Assembly (NCBI GenBank): GCA_031539345.1 | Contig: JAVKMO010000028.1 | Coordinates: 6,225-70,224, forward strand | Length of the DNA stretch: 64,000 nucleotides | Direction: 5' to 3' | From: JAVKMO01 sp031539345 | GTDB lineage: Bacteria > Bacteroidota > Bacteroidia > Chitinophagales > Chitinophagaceae | Shown here: piece by piece, positions 1-9,159 of the stretch | Layout: each line of letters begins with the position of its first letter | Position numbering within the stretch: the stretch's first letter is position 1 | Program-made: the position numbers and the translations under genes | The notes under the pieces: model-generated | The model's input: the letters and a program-made list of their open reading frames with translations, nothing else | The model's database searches: none | What the model was told of the DNA's origin: nothing

Positions 1-1
1 T

Positions 2-406
2 GACACAACAAAATCTGCAATTACGGCAGACTATTCATCGAGTTCGATTTTGCCAAGCTATTTCATCTCATTTACTGATAACAAAGACGGTTTGGTCGGC
101 GAGTTGGGAGAAATTGCATTTTCTCTTGGTGCTGAATTTATATATGACGAAAGGCTTTCTTTTCGCTTAGGGTATTTCAAAGACGCAAAAACATTAACAA
201 ATACAAATACAGTTAGTGCAGGTGTGGGATTAAAATTTTCAGACCATTACCAAATTGATTTATCCTTTAATACCTATGTATTTAGCGACCCTATTCTTTC
301 TACATCGCCCAACAACAATATGGTTCGATTTGGTTTTACTTACAATATGTTCTCTTCAATTTTTGATGCAGAAAAAGCACGTATTAAAGGTTTTTTATAT
401 CGTTAG
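2..406 (+). CDS. porV: PorV (LptO) family T9SS outer-membrane protein, C-terminal part only
   Basis: The frame is open from the left edge, so the start lies outside the window; about 134 residues are visible. The visible part alternates aromatic and polar residues as in a beta-barrel (for example LGAEFIYDERLSFRLGYF, then AGVGLKF and RFGFTYNMF), which matches the last strands of PorV, the barrel that shuttles type IX secretion cargo between the translocon and the attachment complex. PorV proteins usually end at the last aromatic strand; here about 18 extra residues follow it. The gene is followed 12 bases later by a deoxynucleoside kinase. Identification rests on a short C-terminal piece, so another FadL/PorV-like barrel is possible, but gliding genes elsewhere in the window support it. 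Confidence 0.72.
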   Translation, partial: DTTKSAITADYSSSSILPSYFISFTDNKDGLVGELGEIAFSLGAEFIYDERLSFRLGYFKDAKTLTNTNTVSAGVGLKFSDHYQIDLSFNTYVFSDPILSTSPNNNMVRFGFTYNMFSSIFDAEKARIKGFLYR

Positions 407-418
407 TTTTTATTTTTT

Positions 419-1057
419 ATGTCAATAATCAAACAAAAATCTCCGCATCATATTGTCATTGCTGGCAATATTGGATCTGGCAAAACATCACTGACACAAC
501 TTCTTACAAAACATTACAAATGGATACCCATGTTTGAAGATGTTGATTCTAATCCGTATTTAATGGATTTTTATCAAGACATGGCAGCGTGGAGTTTTAA
601 TGTTCAAATTTATTTTTTGAACCTTCGTTGTAAACAACTCACAGAAATTCAAAAACAAAAAATTGACGTTATTCAGGACAGGAGTATCTATGAAGACGTG
701 TTTATTTTTGCGGCCTGTTTAAAAGAGATTGGCTTGCTCAGTGAAAGAGACTATCAAACTTATTACGACCTATACCAAACTTTTCATTCGTTTGTGAAAG
801 CCCCTACTCTACTCATTTATTTAAAATCGTCTATTCCTAACCTTGTTGATCATATTCAAAAAAGGGGACGAGATTATGAAGAAAACATTAGCACATCTTA
901 TTTGAAAAAGCTGAACCAACATTATGAAACATGGATTGGCAATTACAGAGAAAGTCCTGTTCTTACTATTGACGTACAAGAAAATCATTTCACAGAAAAC
1001 CCTGCTCATTTAAAAGAAATCATCACAAAAATTGATACCCTCTTAAAGTTGAAATGA
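419..1057 (+). CDS. Deoxynucleoside kinase (dNK family)
   Basis: Phosphorylates a deoxynucleoside with ATP in the salvage of DNA precursors in the cytoplasm. The P-loop is GNIGSGKTS at residues 16-24, a Glu-Asp pair (residues 40-41) follows where the family keeps its substrate-binding acid, the DRS motif is at 87-89, and an arginine-rich LID (RGRDYEE) lies near residue 148. At 212 residues it has the normal length of bacterial deoxyadenosine/deoxyguanosine kinases. Substrate preference cannot be read from the sequence. It sits in a tight plus-strand series porV - dNK - aroQ with gaps of 10-12 bases. Confidence 0.9.
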   Translation: MSIIKQKSPHHIVIAGNIGSGKTSLTQLLTKHYKWIPMFEDVDSNPYLMDFYQDMAAWSFNVQIYFLNLRCKQLTEIQKQKIDVIQDRSIYEDVFIFAACLKEIGLLSERDYQTYYDLYQTFHSFVKAPTLLIYLKSSIPNLVDHIQKRGRDYEENISTSYLKKLNQHYETWIGNYRESPVLTIDVQENHFTENPAHLKEIITKIDTLLKLK

Positions 1058-1067
1058 CAACCATCAA

Positions 1068-1502
1068 ATGAAAATAAAAATAGCTATCATCAATGGTCCT
1101 AACCTTAATTTATTAGGCACAAGAGAGCCTGAAGTGTATGGCAAGGCAACTTTTGAAACTTATTTTCAACAATTGTGTACTCAGTTTCAAACGATCGAAT
1201 TGAATTATTTTCAATCCAATATTGAAGGAGAAATTGTATCTGCTATTCAACAATTTGGCACAGAAGGTAAGCATATTATTATCAATCCCGCAGCATATAC
1301 ACACACGTCTATTGCCATTGGAGATGCGATTAGTGCCGTAAAAGCAAGCGTTATAGAAGTGCATATCAGCAATATTTTTAATCGTGAAGAATTTAGAAAA
1401 CACTCTTACGTTTCAGCAAAATGTATTGGTGTAATTTCTGGGTTAGGATTAAAAGGGTATGAATTAGCAATACAATATTTACTAACAGAATCGAATCGAT
1501 AA
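1068..1502 (+). CDS. aroQ: 3-dehydroquinate dehydratase, type II
   Basis: Third step of the shikimate pathway, converting 3-dehydroquinate to 3-dehydroshikimate. The N-terminus carries the type II signature NGPNLNLLGTREPEVYG (residues 9-25), including the catalytic Arg19 and Tyr24. The later NPAAYTHTS segment supplies the substrate-binding Asn and the EVHISN segment the catalytic His. The length of 144 residues is normal for this dodecameric flavodoxin-fold enzyme. The gene starts 10 bases after the kinase, so the two are probably co-transcribed. Confidence 0.96.
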   Translation: MKIKIAIINGPNLNLLGTREPEVYGKATFETYFQQLCTQFQTIELNYFQSNIEGEIVSAIQQFGTEGKHIIINPAAYTHTSIAIGDAISAVKASVIEVHISNIFNREEFRKHSYVSAKCIGVISGLGLKGYELAIQYLLTESNR

Positions 1503-1522
1503 GTTTTATAGTTAAAATAAAA

Positions 1523-4279
1523 ATGAAAGACGGAGCGAACTACATTAGCATCAAAGGGGCAAGGACGCACAATCTTAAAAATATTACAATTGATATTCCT
1601 AAAAACAAATTGATTGTTTTTACTGGCGTGTCTGGTTCTGGCAAATCTTCTTTGGTGATGGATACGCTTTTTGCCGAAGGGCAAAGACGCTATGCAGAAA
1701 GTTTAAATTCTTATGCACGGCAATTTTTAATGCGTATGCAAAAACCTGAAGTTGATAATATTGTCAACTTGTCGCCAGCCATTGCTATCAATCAAAAAAT
1801 AAGTGCGAATAATAATGCGCGTTCTACGGTTGGCACATTGACTGAAATTTACGAGTACATCAAATTGCTCTTTGCAAAAGTCGGAAAAACGTATTCGCCA
1901 ATTTCCCATCAACAAGTCATTGCTCACAATGCAACGACAATTCAAGATGAAATTTTAAAGTTGCCCGAAGGAACAAAAGTGTTTATCACAAGCCCTTTAG
2001 CAAAAACAAAAGATAGCAAAGCACTGCTTGAAAGCCTTTTACAAAAAGGGTTTGTACGCATATTTTGTAACCACAAAATTGAATCTATTGAGTCGGCATT
2101 AGCAGAAACAAATGTCAATTTAACAAAAGACGCTTACGTTGTCATTGACCGATTGATAATCAAAAAATTTGACGAAGACGAACTGACGAGGCTTGTTGAT
2201 TCAATTGAAAGTGCATTGTATGAAGGCAATCATGAAATGGCTTTTATTGTGAACGAAACAGAAATTTTCACTCGGTCTAATCGCTTTGAAGCAGATGGCA
2301 TTGAGTTTGTAGAACCGTCTCTGAATTTATTTTCATTCAACAATTCCTTTGGTGCTTGCACAAAATGCGAAGGGCATGGCATAGCTTATGGAATTGATTC
2401 TTCTCTAATTGTTTTAAATCAAAAAAAATCGATAGAAGGTGGTGCTATTCAAGCCTTAGAAAGGCGCGAACTGCACGGATATAAAATTGCATTCTTGAAA
2501 GTTTTGAATGGTTTTAATATTCCTTTAGGCAAACCCTTAAATGATTTTTCGAGAGAAGAGATGCAAAAGTTTTTAATCGGAGGAGGAGGTTTTGCAGGGC
2601 TTTATGACAGTATCGAAGAGTGGGACAAACTGAACACAGGTACACATTACAATCTATGGAGTAAATACAAACGCAGAACTACTTGCTCGGCATGCAAAGG
2701 CACACGCTTACGCAAAGAAGCACTGTACGTAAGAGTGGAAAACAAAACAATGCGAGATATTGTCAATACGCCGATTGATGAATTATATGCTTGGTTTTGC
2801 GAGATACAACTCAATGAACACGACAAAAAAATTGCAACAAGAATTTTAGCAGAAATCAATGCCCGCTTAAAAACTTTACGTAATGTTGGCTTAGGATATT
2901 TAACCCTCAATAGAAACGCAGGAACACTTTCTGGCGGTGAAAGCCAACGCATTAAATTAACGCTGTCTCTTGGTAGCAGTTTGACTGAGTCTATTTATAT
3001 TTTAGACGAACCTTCAATCGGTTTGCACCCCCGCGATACAGAAAATTTAATCCACGTTTTACAAAGCCTGAAAGAAATTGGCAATACGGTAATTGTGATC
3101 GAACATGATGAAGCCATGATGCAAGCAGCAGACGAGATTGTTGATATTGGGCCATTGGCAAGTTATCAAGGCGGCGAGGTTGTGGCACAAGGCACGCTCA
3201 AAATAATACTTAAAAATACGAAAAGCCTTACAGGACAATACCTTAGCAAAAAATTACAAATTTCTCGTACTGTAAAAACTCCTGATTTTGCCAACTGCAT
3301 AGAAATACAAAATGCGTATCAACACAATTTAAAGAACATCAATGTGAAAATTCCTTTGCATTGTTTTTGTGTGATTGTAGGAGTGAGTGGAAGCGGAAAG
3401 ACAACACTCGTCAAACACATTTTATATCCTTACTTAAAGGCATTTACAGAAAGTGGAACAAGCCCCCAAATAGATTATTGCGACACCATTATGGTAACTA
3501 AAAAAAGTATTGACTTTGTTGAAATGATAGACCAAAACGCCATTGGAAGGTCTTCTCGGAGCAATCCTATTTCTTATATCGGTGCCTTTGATATTATCCG
3601 CGATTTATTTGCACGACAGCCATTCAGTAAACAACATTCTTTTTATGCGGGAATGTTTTCATACAACGTCCCAGGAGGACGTTGTGAAAGTTGTGAAGGA
3701 GAAGGAGAAAAAACAATTGAAATGCAATTTTTAGCAGACGTAAAAATACCTTGTGATGAGTGTAATGGAAGGCGTTACAAGTCAAGTGTTTTAGAAGCAA
3801 AATATAATGGTAAGAATATTGCTGACGTGTTAGACTTAACGGTTGATGAGGCAATTATTTTTTTTGAAAAAGAAAAAAAAATCCTCCCCTATTTACAAGC
3901 CTTACAAGATGTTGGTTTAGGTTATGTGCATTTAGGGCAATCTTCTTCTACACTCAGCGGCGGTGAAGCACAACGTATTAAGCTGGCTTATTATTTATTA
4001 CAAGGCAATGCGTATGGAAAATGCTTATTTATTTTTGATGAACCAACTACAGGTTTACACTTTCATGACATTCAAAAACTCTTAACTTCATTTGATGCAC
4101 TATTACAAAAAGGACATTCTATAATTGTTGTAGAACATCATACCGATGTAATTAAAAACGCTGATTGGATTATTGAACTTGGACCTGAAGCGGGACAACA
4201 AGGTGGCGAAATTATTTTTACAGGCACGCCACAACAATTAGCCAAAGACAAGAAAAGCCCTACAGCGAAGTATTTGTAA
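1523..4279 (+). CDS. uvrA: Excinuclease ABC subunit A (UvrA)
   Basis: Damage-recognition ATPase of nucleotide excision repair. It has two ABC modules: Walker A GVSGSGKSS at residues 35-43, first signature LSGGESQRIKL with Walker B ILDEPSIGLH, then second Walker A GVSGSGKTT, second signature LSGGEAQRIKL and Walker B IFDEPTTGLH. Zinc modules are visible as CTKCEGHG, CSACKGTR, and CESCEGEG with CDECNGRR. The insertion domain that contacts UvrB is present. The length of 918 residues is close to E. coli UvrA (940). Many Bacteroidota carry two uvrA copies; which of them this is cannot be decided here. uvrB lies in the same window at 50884-52890, unlinked. Confidence 0.95.
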   Translation: MKDGANYISIKGARTHNLKNITIDIPKNKLIVFTGVSGSGKSSLVMDTLFAEGQRRYAESLNSYARQFLMRMQKPEVDNIVNLSPAIAINQKISANNNARSTVGTLTEIYEYIKLLFAKVGKTYSPISHQQVIAHNATTIQDEILKLPEGTKVFITSPLAKTKDSKALLESLLQKGFVRIFCNHKIESIESALAETNVNLTKDAYVVIDRLIIKKFDEDELTRLVDSIESALYEGNHEMAFIVNETEIFTRSNRFEADGIEFVEPSLNLFSFNNSFGACTKCEGHGIAYGIDSSLIVLNQKKSIEGGAIQALERRELHGYKIAFLKVLNGFNIPLGKPLNDFSREEMQKFLIGGGGFAGLYDSIEEWDKLNTGTHYNLWSKYKRRTTCSACKGTRLRKEALYVRVENKTMRDIVNTPIDELYAWFCEIQLNEHDKKIATRILAEINARLKTLRNVGLGYLTLNRNAGTLSGGESQRIKLTLSLGSSLTESIYILDEPSIGLHPRDTENLIHVLQSLKEIGNTVIVIEHDEAMMQAADEIVDIGPLASYQGGEVVAQGTLKIILKNTKSLTGQYLSKKLQISRTVKTPDFANCIEIQNAYQHNLKNINVKIPLHCFCVIVGVSGSGKTTLVKHILYPYLKAFTESGTSPQIDYCDTIMVTKKSIDFVEMIDQNAIGRSSRSNPISYIGAFDIIRDLFARQPFSKQHSFYAGMFSYNVPGGRCESCEGEGEKTIEMQFLADVKIPCDECNGRRYKSSVLEAKYNGKNIADVLDLTVDEAIIFFEKEKKILPYLQALQDVGLGYVHLGQSSSTLSGGEAQRIKLAYYLLQGNAYGKCLFIFDEPTTGLHFHDIQKLLTSFDALLQKGHSIIVVEHHTDVIKNADWIIELGPEAGQQGGEIIFTGTPQQLAKDKKSPTAKYL

Positions 4280-4318
4280 AGACAAAGACTGTCAATAAGT
4301 ATAAAGCAATAAAATGCA

Positions 4319-5224
4319 ATGGAACAACTACAATTTTTAGAAACGGTTTTGGAAAGAGATATTGATTTATTGATTCTCGAAGAACTTAATTGTAATCCAA
4401 GTTTTAGAGATTGGTTTATATCTGAATTAGATATTCCTAAAATAGACACATTCAAAAAAGCATTAAGAAGTATTTCAAATTTCAATTTAGGCGAAACTGA
4501 CATAATGATTTTGTTTGATTCTAATGGAAAAAAGATAATAGTTTTAGTTGAGAATAAACTTGATTCAAATTTTCAAGAAAAACAATTTGAAAGATATGAG
4601 CAAAGAGGAATAAGATATTTGGAAGAACAAACGTGTAGTGAATATTTCATTGTTCTAATAGCACCAAATCAATATGTTGAAAGTCAAAACGAGTTTGAAA
4701 AATTTATAACATACGAACAAATACAAAACTTTTTCAACAAGGAACAAACCGAAAGAAGTAAATACAAATCAGAAATATTACAAATCGGAATTGAAAAACT
4801 ACGAAGAGGTTATCAACCCATCAACTCTGATCCAGTTCAAAACTTTATGCAAAAGTATTGGATTCATAAAGAGATAAAATTTCCAAAATTTAAAATGAAA
4901 AAACCAATTATTGTACCTTTGGGTAGTGATTGGGTTGAAATGAGAAATGAAGAACAAAAAGGAATTATATACTACCATAAACTAAACAAAGGGTTTGTCG
5001 ATGCAACTTTCTGTAATTTCCCAAGTGAAACAATAGAAAAAGTCAAAAGTACAATCCCACAAGAATATGTAATAGAAAAGCATAAAAGTGGAAGATTCTC
5101 TATTAGACAAAAGGTTGATTCTATCTGTCGAACTGAAGAGTTTGATACACAAATAGAAAAAGTAGAGTTAGGGTTAAGAAAAATAAAAGAAGTAAGCGAT
5201 TTAATAAAAAGTATAGGGTATTAA
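4319..5224 (+). CDS. PD-(D/E)XK superfamily nuclease-like protein
   Basis: A 301-residue protein with the core PD-(D/E)XK pattern: an acidic residue in ETDIMILFD (near residue 60) followed by a hydrophobic strand and the VLVENKLDS segment (E-x-K near residues 78-80), then an alpha helix rich in Gln/Lys/Glu. This fits the PDDEXK_4 type of family (Pfam PF14281), whose members occur singly or beside defence genes. The substrate is unknown. It begins 39 bases after uvrA on the same strand but has no known link with excision repair. No methyltransferase is adjacent, so it is not half of a standard R-M pair. Confidence 0.75.
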   Translation: MEQLQFLETVLERDIDLLILEELNCNPSFRDWFISELDIPKIDTFKKALRSISNFNLGETDIMILFDSNGKKIIVLVENKLDSNFQEKQFERYEQRGIRYLEEQTCSEYFIVLIAPNQYVESQNEFEKFITYEQIQNFFNKEQTERSKYKSEILQIGIEKLRRGYQPINSDPVQNFMQKYWIHKEIKFPKFKMKKPIIVPLGSDWVEMRNEEQKGIIYYHKLNKGFVDATFCNFPSETIEKVKSTIPQEYVIEKHKSGRFSIRQKVDSICRTEEFDTQIEKVELGLRKIKEVSDLIKSIGY

Positions 5225-5352
5225 GGCTTATTTTTATGAAGGCATTAAGAGACTTAGTACAGGAGGTACTTAATTTGATTTGAACATCCTATTGATGATA
5301 CGTACTAAAAAATTCACCTTTAGTCAAACCCTCAAACAGTGTCAATTGTCTC
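5225..5352. other. Intergenic gap between convergent genes
   Basis: No gene is supported. It holds a small inverted repeat, AGTAC-aggag-GTACT (5256-5270), whose loop is a Shine-Dalgarno-like AGGAGG, but no credible open frame follows it. No terminator with a clear T-run was found. Confidence 0.4.
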
Positions 5353-6165
5353 CTAAAAAACCAATTTGTATTTTTCTACTAAAGCTAAGAATACGCCATT
5401 CGTCCAACCAAATCGGTCTTGTCCAGAATACTCTCCTCCACCAGCTTCTAGGTTTGTATTGACAACGTTGTATTTTTCCATCATTTTTCCTGTACGTTGA
5501 AAGACATCAAAATTCACTTTTGTCCAACGCGTGGCAATGTCTTGAGCAAGTTGATGATACCCATAATTTTCTAAACCAATAATGCTTATCCATTGTAAAG
5601 GAGCCCATGAATTTGGGGCATCCCATTGTTGACCAGTTTCATTCAAAGAACAAACCAATCCACCAGATTTTAAAAATTCATATTTGACATTAGCAATAAT
5701 AAAAGGCGTTTGATTTTCGCTAAGAAGTTTGAAAAATAAAGGCATTAAACCAGCTAATGTTTTTACGCCAATGAGTTGCCCTGTTCGGATATTAAAATCC
5801 TCGTACCAACCTGATTTCCGATTGTAAAACACCTTTTGAATGAGTTGTTTGGGCGTATTCGCAAAGGCTTGAAATTGATTTTGTTTTTGTACGTCTTTTT
5901 TCAATCCGTGTGTTTGTGCAATTACTTGCTCTAAATTCCATAACAAACAATTTAAATCGACAGGTAAAATATTGACGGTTTCAATCGTTGATAAATTTTT
6001 TTGGTCTGCAAACCAGCGACTACTAAAATCCCAACCGCTCTCTGCACCTGTGCGCAGGTTGCGATAGAGAAAAGAAGGATTTGTTTTTGTTTTTTGTGCA
6101 AGCTCAAAATCAGCAGCATAACTTTCTTCTCGAGGCACAGTATCTCTATCAAAATACCGATTCAA
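5353..6165 (-). CDS. treA: Alpha,alpha-trehalase (GH37), C-terminal half, out of frame with the N-terminal half
   Basis: Carries most of the GH37 catalytic barrel. SGWDFSSRW contains the general-acid Asp, QWDAPNSWAP is trehalase signature 2, and GGGEYSGQ followed by FGWTNGV contains the general-base Glu. The frame begins at a TTG whose reading LNRYFDRDTVPREESY is normal internal trehalase sequence, so this is not a natural start. The upstream half (6162-6932) ends in the neighbouring frame with a 4-base overlap; adding one T to the run TTTT at this point would fuse both halves into GDNLFLNRYFDRD. Function of the separate half is doubtful because the (alpha/alpha)6 barrel needs both parts. Confidence 0.85.
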   Translation of the reverse strand: MNRYFDRDTVPREESYAADFELAQKTKTNPSFLYRNLRTGAESGWDFSSRWFADQKNLSTIETVNILPVDLNCLLWNLEQVIAQTHGLKKDVQKQNQFQAFANTPKQLIQKVFYNRKSGWYEDFNIRTGQLIGVKTLAGLMPLFFKLLSENQTPFIIANVKYEFLKSGGLVCSLNETGQQWDAPNSWAPLQWISIIGLENYGYHQLAQDIATRWTKVNFDVFQRTGKMMEKYNVVNTNLEAGGGEYSGQDRFGWTNGVFLALVEKYKLVF

Positions 6166-6932
6166 AATAAATTATCTCCAACTACGACAACATGTCTTGT
6201 TGGCAAAATTCGATCCATCCAATAAGCATATTCTCGTTCTAAAGCAGGTAAATATTTTACATACACTTGATCACCTTTAATGCTTGCCAACAATTGCACC
6301 ATTAAACTAAAAAACGGCGGTTGCGAACGGCTTAGATAATACGAACGATTGCCATTAGGTACAAAACCATATTGTAAAATTTGTGTTGCAAAATTCGCCA
6401 CCATGTTGTCTATTTTGTCATACTCTTTCGCAGTTTTTAAACCCAACATGGTAAAATAAGAATCCCAATAATAGACTTCTCGAAAGCGTCCACCAGGCAC
6501 AATGTACGACAATGGCAATGCTAAAAGGGTAGTATTATTTTGTTGTTGTCTAGCAGGGAGATAGAGCGTCTGCCATAATGTAGATAAATGTTTTTGTATA
6601 TTTTTTGAAGTTACAGTAGCTTGGTTTTGTGGAGCATTGTCTGGAATCATAAAATGCGCTGCAACAAATTTTTTGAGATTAAAATCCTTGTGTGTTTTTT
6701 GTTCAACATATCTTTTATCGATTTCAATTGGGGGTAATAAAGGAATCGCATCAACCCAAGTTTTTCCATCGAGAAAAATTTTTGACACAGCCACATCATG
6801 AAAAACTTTTGGATATAAAGCAAAAGGTTTTACGCAAATATTTTGCGTAAAAATACTTACTTGTTGAAGCGTTAAGAGTGTAAACAGAAAAATATAAAAA
6901 GGTCGACAACAAAAAGGGGGAATCTTTTTCAT
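6162..6932 (-). CDS. treA: Alpha,alpha-trehalase (GH37), N-terminal half with signal peptide
   Basis: Begins at MKKIPPFCC with a hydrophobic stretch (residues 8-30) typical of a Sec signal peptide, so the enzyme would be periplasmic; an alternative ATG lies four codons upstream at 6944. The family signature PGGRFREVYYWDSYF is present, followed by YGFVPNGNRSYYLSRSQPP, the usual substrate-pocket segment. The reading stops at GDNLF-TGA, in the middle of the barrel, and the remainder of the enzyme continues in another frame at 5353-6165. The intact protein would be about 525 residues, a normal length. Periplasmic trehalase hydrolyses trehalose to two glucoses. The break is either a one-base deletion or a homopolymer sequencing error. 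Confidence 0.85.
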   Translation of the reverse strand: MKKIPPFCCRPFYIFLFTLLTLQQVSIFTQNICVKPFALYPKVFHDVAVSKIFLDGKTWVDAIPLLPPIEIDKRYVEQKTHKDFNLKKFVAAHFMIPDNAPQNQATVTSKNIQKHLSTLWQTLYLPARQQQNNTTLLALPLSYIVPGGRFREVYYWDSYFTMLGLKTAKEYDKIDNMVANFATQILQYGFVPNGNRSYYLSRSQPPFFSLMVQLLASIKGDQVYVKYLPALEREYAYWMDRILPTRHVVVVGDNLF

Positions 6933-7050
6933 ACAAAAAGTCATTATTAAAAAAAAATCTATTGAATGGCATAAAAAAAAGAAATTATTGAGCGGTATAA
7001 ATTGAAATGAAATATTTTAGAAGCCTTAGCCACTTTTATGTTTTTATTAA

Positions 7051-8400
7051 ATGAAACTTTGGAACAAAAACACAACACAAACAGCCGCCTCAATAGAAAC
7101 ATTTACCGTTGGTGATGATGCTGTATTGGATTTACAATTAGCGCCGTATGACATTTTAGCATCATTCGCCCATGCGTTGATGTTAGAGAAAATCAATCTT
7201 TTATCAAAGCAAGAACTCGAATTATTGCGACATGAATTTGCCTTGTTATATCAACAAACTAAAGAGAACAAATTTGTCATTGATAACAAGATGGAAGACG
7301 TGCATTCTCAAATCGAATTTATATTGACAAAACAGTTGGGCGACTTAGGTAAAAAAATTCATACAGGTCGTTCACGCAATGACCAAGTTTTAGTGGCATT
7401 AAAATTATTTGCTCGCCATAAATTAAAAGAAATCGCCTTATCGACAAACAATTTAATCGCCGTTTTTTTAGATAAAAGTCAAGCACATCAAAAAGATTTA
7501 ATGCCTGGTTATACGCACTTTCAAGCTGCGATGCCTTCTTCTTTTGGGTTATGGTTTGGTGCGTATGCAGAAAGTTTAACTGATGATTTGCATACTTTAT
7601 TGGCTGCATATAAAATCTGCAATCAAAACCCTTTGGGTTCTGGTGCTGGTTTTGGGTCTTCGTTTCCTCTTGATCGTTCTTATACAACAGCGTTGTTAGG
7701 GTTTTCTTCTTTAAACTATAATGTCGTCTATGCACAAATGACACGAGGAAAATTTGAAAAAATTATTGTTCAAGCACTTGCCAATATTGGTGCTTCATTA
7801 AATAAATTTTCAAGCGATGCCTGTATGTATGCAAACGAAAACCATCGTTTTATTTCTTTGCCCTCATCGCTCACAACGGGGTCAAGCATTATGCCGCATA
7901 AAAAAAATCCTGATGCGTTTGAGTTGATTCGTGCGTATACAAATAGTTTGAGTGCAAGTGCAAACGAATTGAGTATGCTCACGCATAATTTACCATCAGG
8001 TTATCATCGAGATTTACAATTGACAAAAGGGTGTTTATTGAAAGCCTTTGCACAACTTGAATCTTGTTTAACAATTTCCACTTTATTAGTACAAGAAATG
8101 ATTGTTCACAAAGACATTTTAAAAGAGGACAAATACAAATACTTGTTTACTGTGGAAGCCGTGAATGATTTAGTGATGAAGGGAATGCCTTTTAGAGACG
8201 CATATATTCAAATTGGAAACGAAGTTGAACAAGGCACTTTTACTTTTCATGGACAGTTAAACCACAGCCATGAAGGCAGTATCGGGCATTTATGCAACAC
8301 ACAAATTGCCGAAAAAGCAAAACAGATTGATGACGATTTTGAGTTTGCAAAAGTTGAACATCAAGAAGAAAAATTACTCAGTTTGCTGTTCAACAAATGA
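7051..8400 (+). CDS. argH: Argininosuccinate lyase
   Basis: Last step of arginine synthesis, splitting argininosuccinate to arginine and fumarate. The fumarase/aspartase superfamily signature GSSIMPHKKNPD is at about residues 276-287; the catalytic Ser loop is in it, and the HTGRSRNDQV segment near residue 104 and TPG-type GYTHFQ segment supply further active-site residues. The 449 residues fit the family. argC lies 3 kb away on the opposite strand, so the arginine genes here are close but not an operon. The 3' end overlaps the convergent exonuclease gene by 27 bases. Confidence 0.95.
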   Translation: MKLWNKNTTQTAASIETFTVGDDAVLDLQLAPYDILASFAHALMLEKINLLSKQELELLRHEFALLYQQTKENKFVIDNKMEDVHSQIEFILTKQLGDLGKKIHTGRSRNDQVLVALKLFARHKLKEIALSTNNLIAVFLDKSQAHQKDLMPGYTHFQAAMPSSFGLWFGAYAESLTDDLHTLLAAYKICNQNPLGSGAGFGSSFPLDRSYTTALLGFSSLNYNVVYAQMTRGKFEKIIVQALANIGASLNKFSSDACMYANENHRFISLPSSLTTGSSIMPHKKNPDAFELIRAYTNSLSASANELSMLTHNLPSGYHRDLQLTKGCLLKAFAQLESCLTISTLLVQEMIVHKDILKEDKYKYLFTVEAVNDLVMKGMPFRDAYIQIGNEVEQGTFTFHGQLNHSHEGSIGHLCNTQIAEKAKQIDDDFEFAKVEHQEEKLLSLLFNK

Positions 8401-9144
8401 AACAATTTGGTCTTCTAACAAAGCCAGTTGTAAATTCAATTTTAATAACAACTGTGCGGTTGCCACAACATCAGCAATGCAATAGGTTCTAATTTTTTGA
8501 TACGCTTTTTCTTCATAATAAGCCGTCTTCACTTTGTCGCCACTCAACTCTTGCTTTGGCGTTGGAATATTGAAAATGCGACACAGTAAATCTAAAGACG
8601 TAAAGTTTTTGTTATCGCCAAACGCCCACAATTTCATGGTGTCCAAAATGGAAATCTCCCAAGGTTTTTTTCCTTGAAAATTCATTTTTGTTGGAATGGC
8701 AATTCCATTGACAAGCATTCTGCGACATAAAAAAGGAATGTCAAATTCTTGAATATTATGTCCACAAAAAACCAAATTTTTCGTTGCATATTTTTCGTTA
8801 ATCAAGTGTGCAAATCGCATCAATAAATCGTATTCTATTTCATGCTCGTTTTCGCAACCCAAAGTTTGTTTTGTAAGTTTTAATTTTTGCGTGTCTTTAT
8901 CAATACGCAAAACGGCTAAGCCAATGCAAATGATTTTGGAATACTCCGATTTAATGCCGCCATATTTGTCAAATAGTTTTTCTATCGTTAACTCTCCGCT
9001 TACATCTCTATCAATTTCTTTTTGATACGATTTGGATAAAACGTCTTGCAAGCCTTGTGGCAAATCGATGAATTGTTTTTCTAAAGGAACGGTTTCAATA
9101 TCTATAAATAAGATAGAAGAAATGTCGTAGTTGTGGAGTGTCAT
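8374..9144 (-). CDS. PolB-related 3'-5' exonuclease-like protein (DNA_pol_B_exo2 family)
   Basis: A stand-alone DEDDy exonuclease domain without a polymerase. Exo I is IDIETVP with Asp15 and Glu17, Exo II is GHNIQEFDIPF, and Exo III is YCIADVVAT with the Tyr and Asp in the DEDDy spacing. The length of 256 residues is that of the family related to the proofreading domain of family B polymerases (Pfam PF10108). It probably degrades or trims nucleic acid ends, but the physiological substrate is not known. It is the last gene of a minus-strand cluster folD - ccmD-like - rpiB - exonuclease (15 bases after rpiB). Confidence 0.85.
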   Translation of the reverse strand: MTLHNYDISSILFIDIETVPLEKQFIDLPQGLQDVLSKSYQKEIDRDVSGELTIEKLFDKYGGIKSEYSKIICIGLAVLRIDKDTQKLKLTKQTLGCENEHEIEYDLLMRFAHLINEKYATKNLVFCGHNIQEFDIPFLCRRMLVNGIAIPTKMNFQGKKPWEISILDTMKLWAFGDNKNFTSLDLLCRIFNIPTPKQELSGDKVKTAYYEEKAYQKIRTYCIADVVATAQLLLKLNLQLALLEDQIVSFVEQQTE

Positions 9145-9159
9145 AGTTGATTTTGAAAT

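Noticed and set aside
5280..5462. Plus-strand frame of 60 codons near the trehalase 3' end
   Set aside because: It starts at TTG, overlaps the trehalase coding region and has no family-like pattern.
6162..6168. Programmed -1 frameshift joining the trehalase halves
   Set aside because: The TTATTTTGA context has no X-XXY-YYZ heptamer and no clear downstream stem or upstream Shine-Dalgarno; a point indel is simpler.
7319..7744. 141-codon antisense frame within argH
   Set aside because: It is a shadow of a strongly conserved gene; composition is unlike a real protein and there is no ribosome site.
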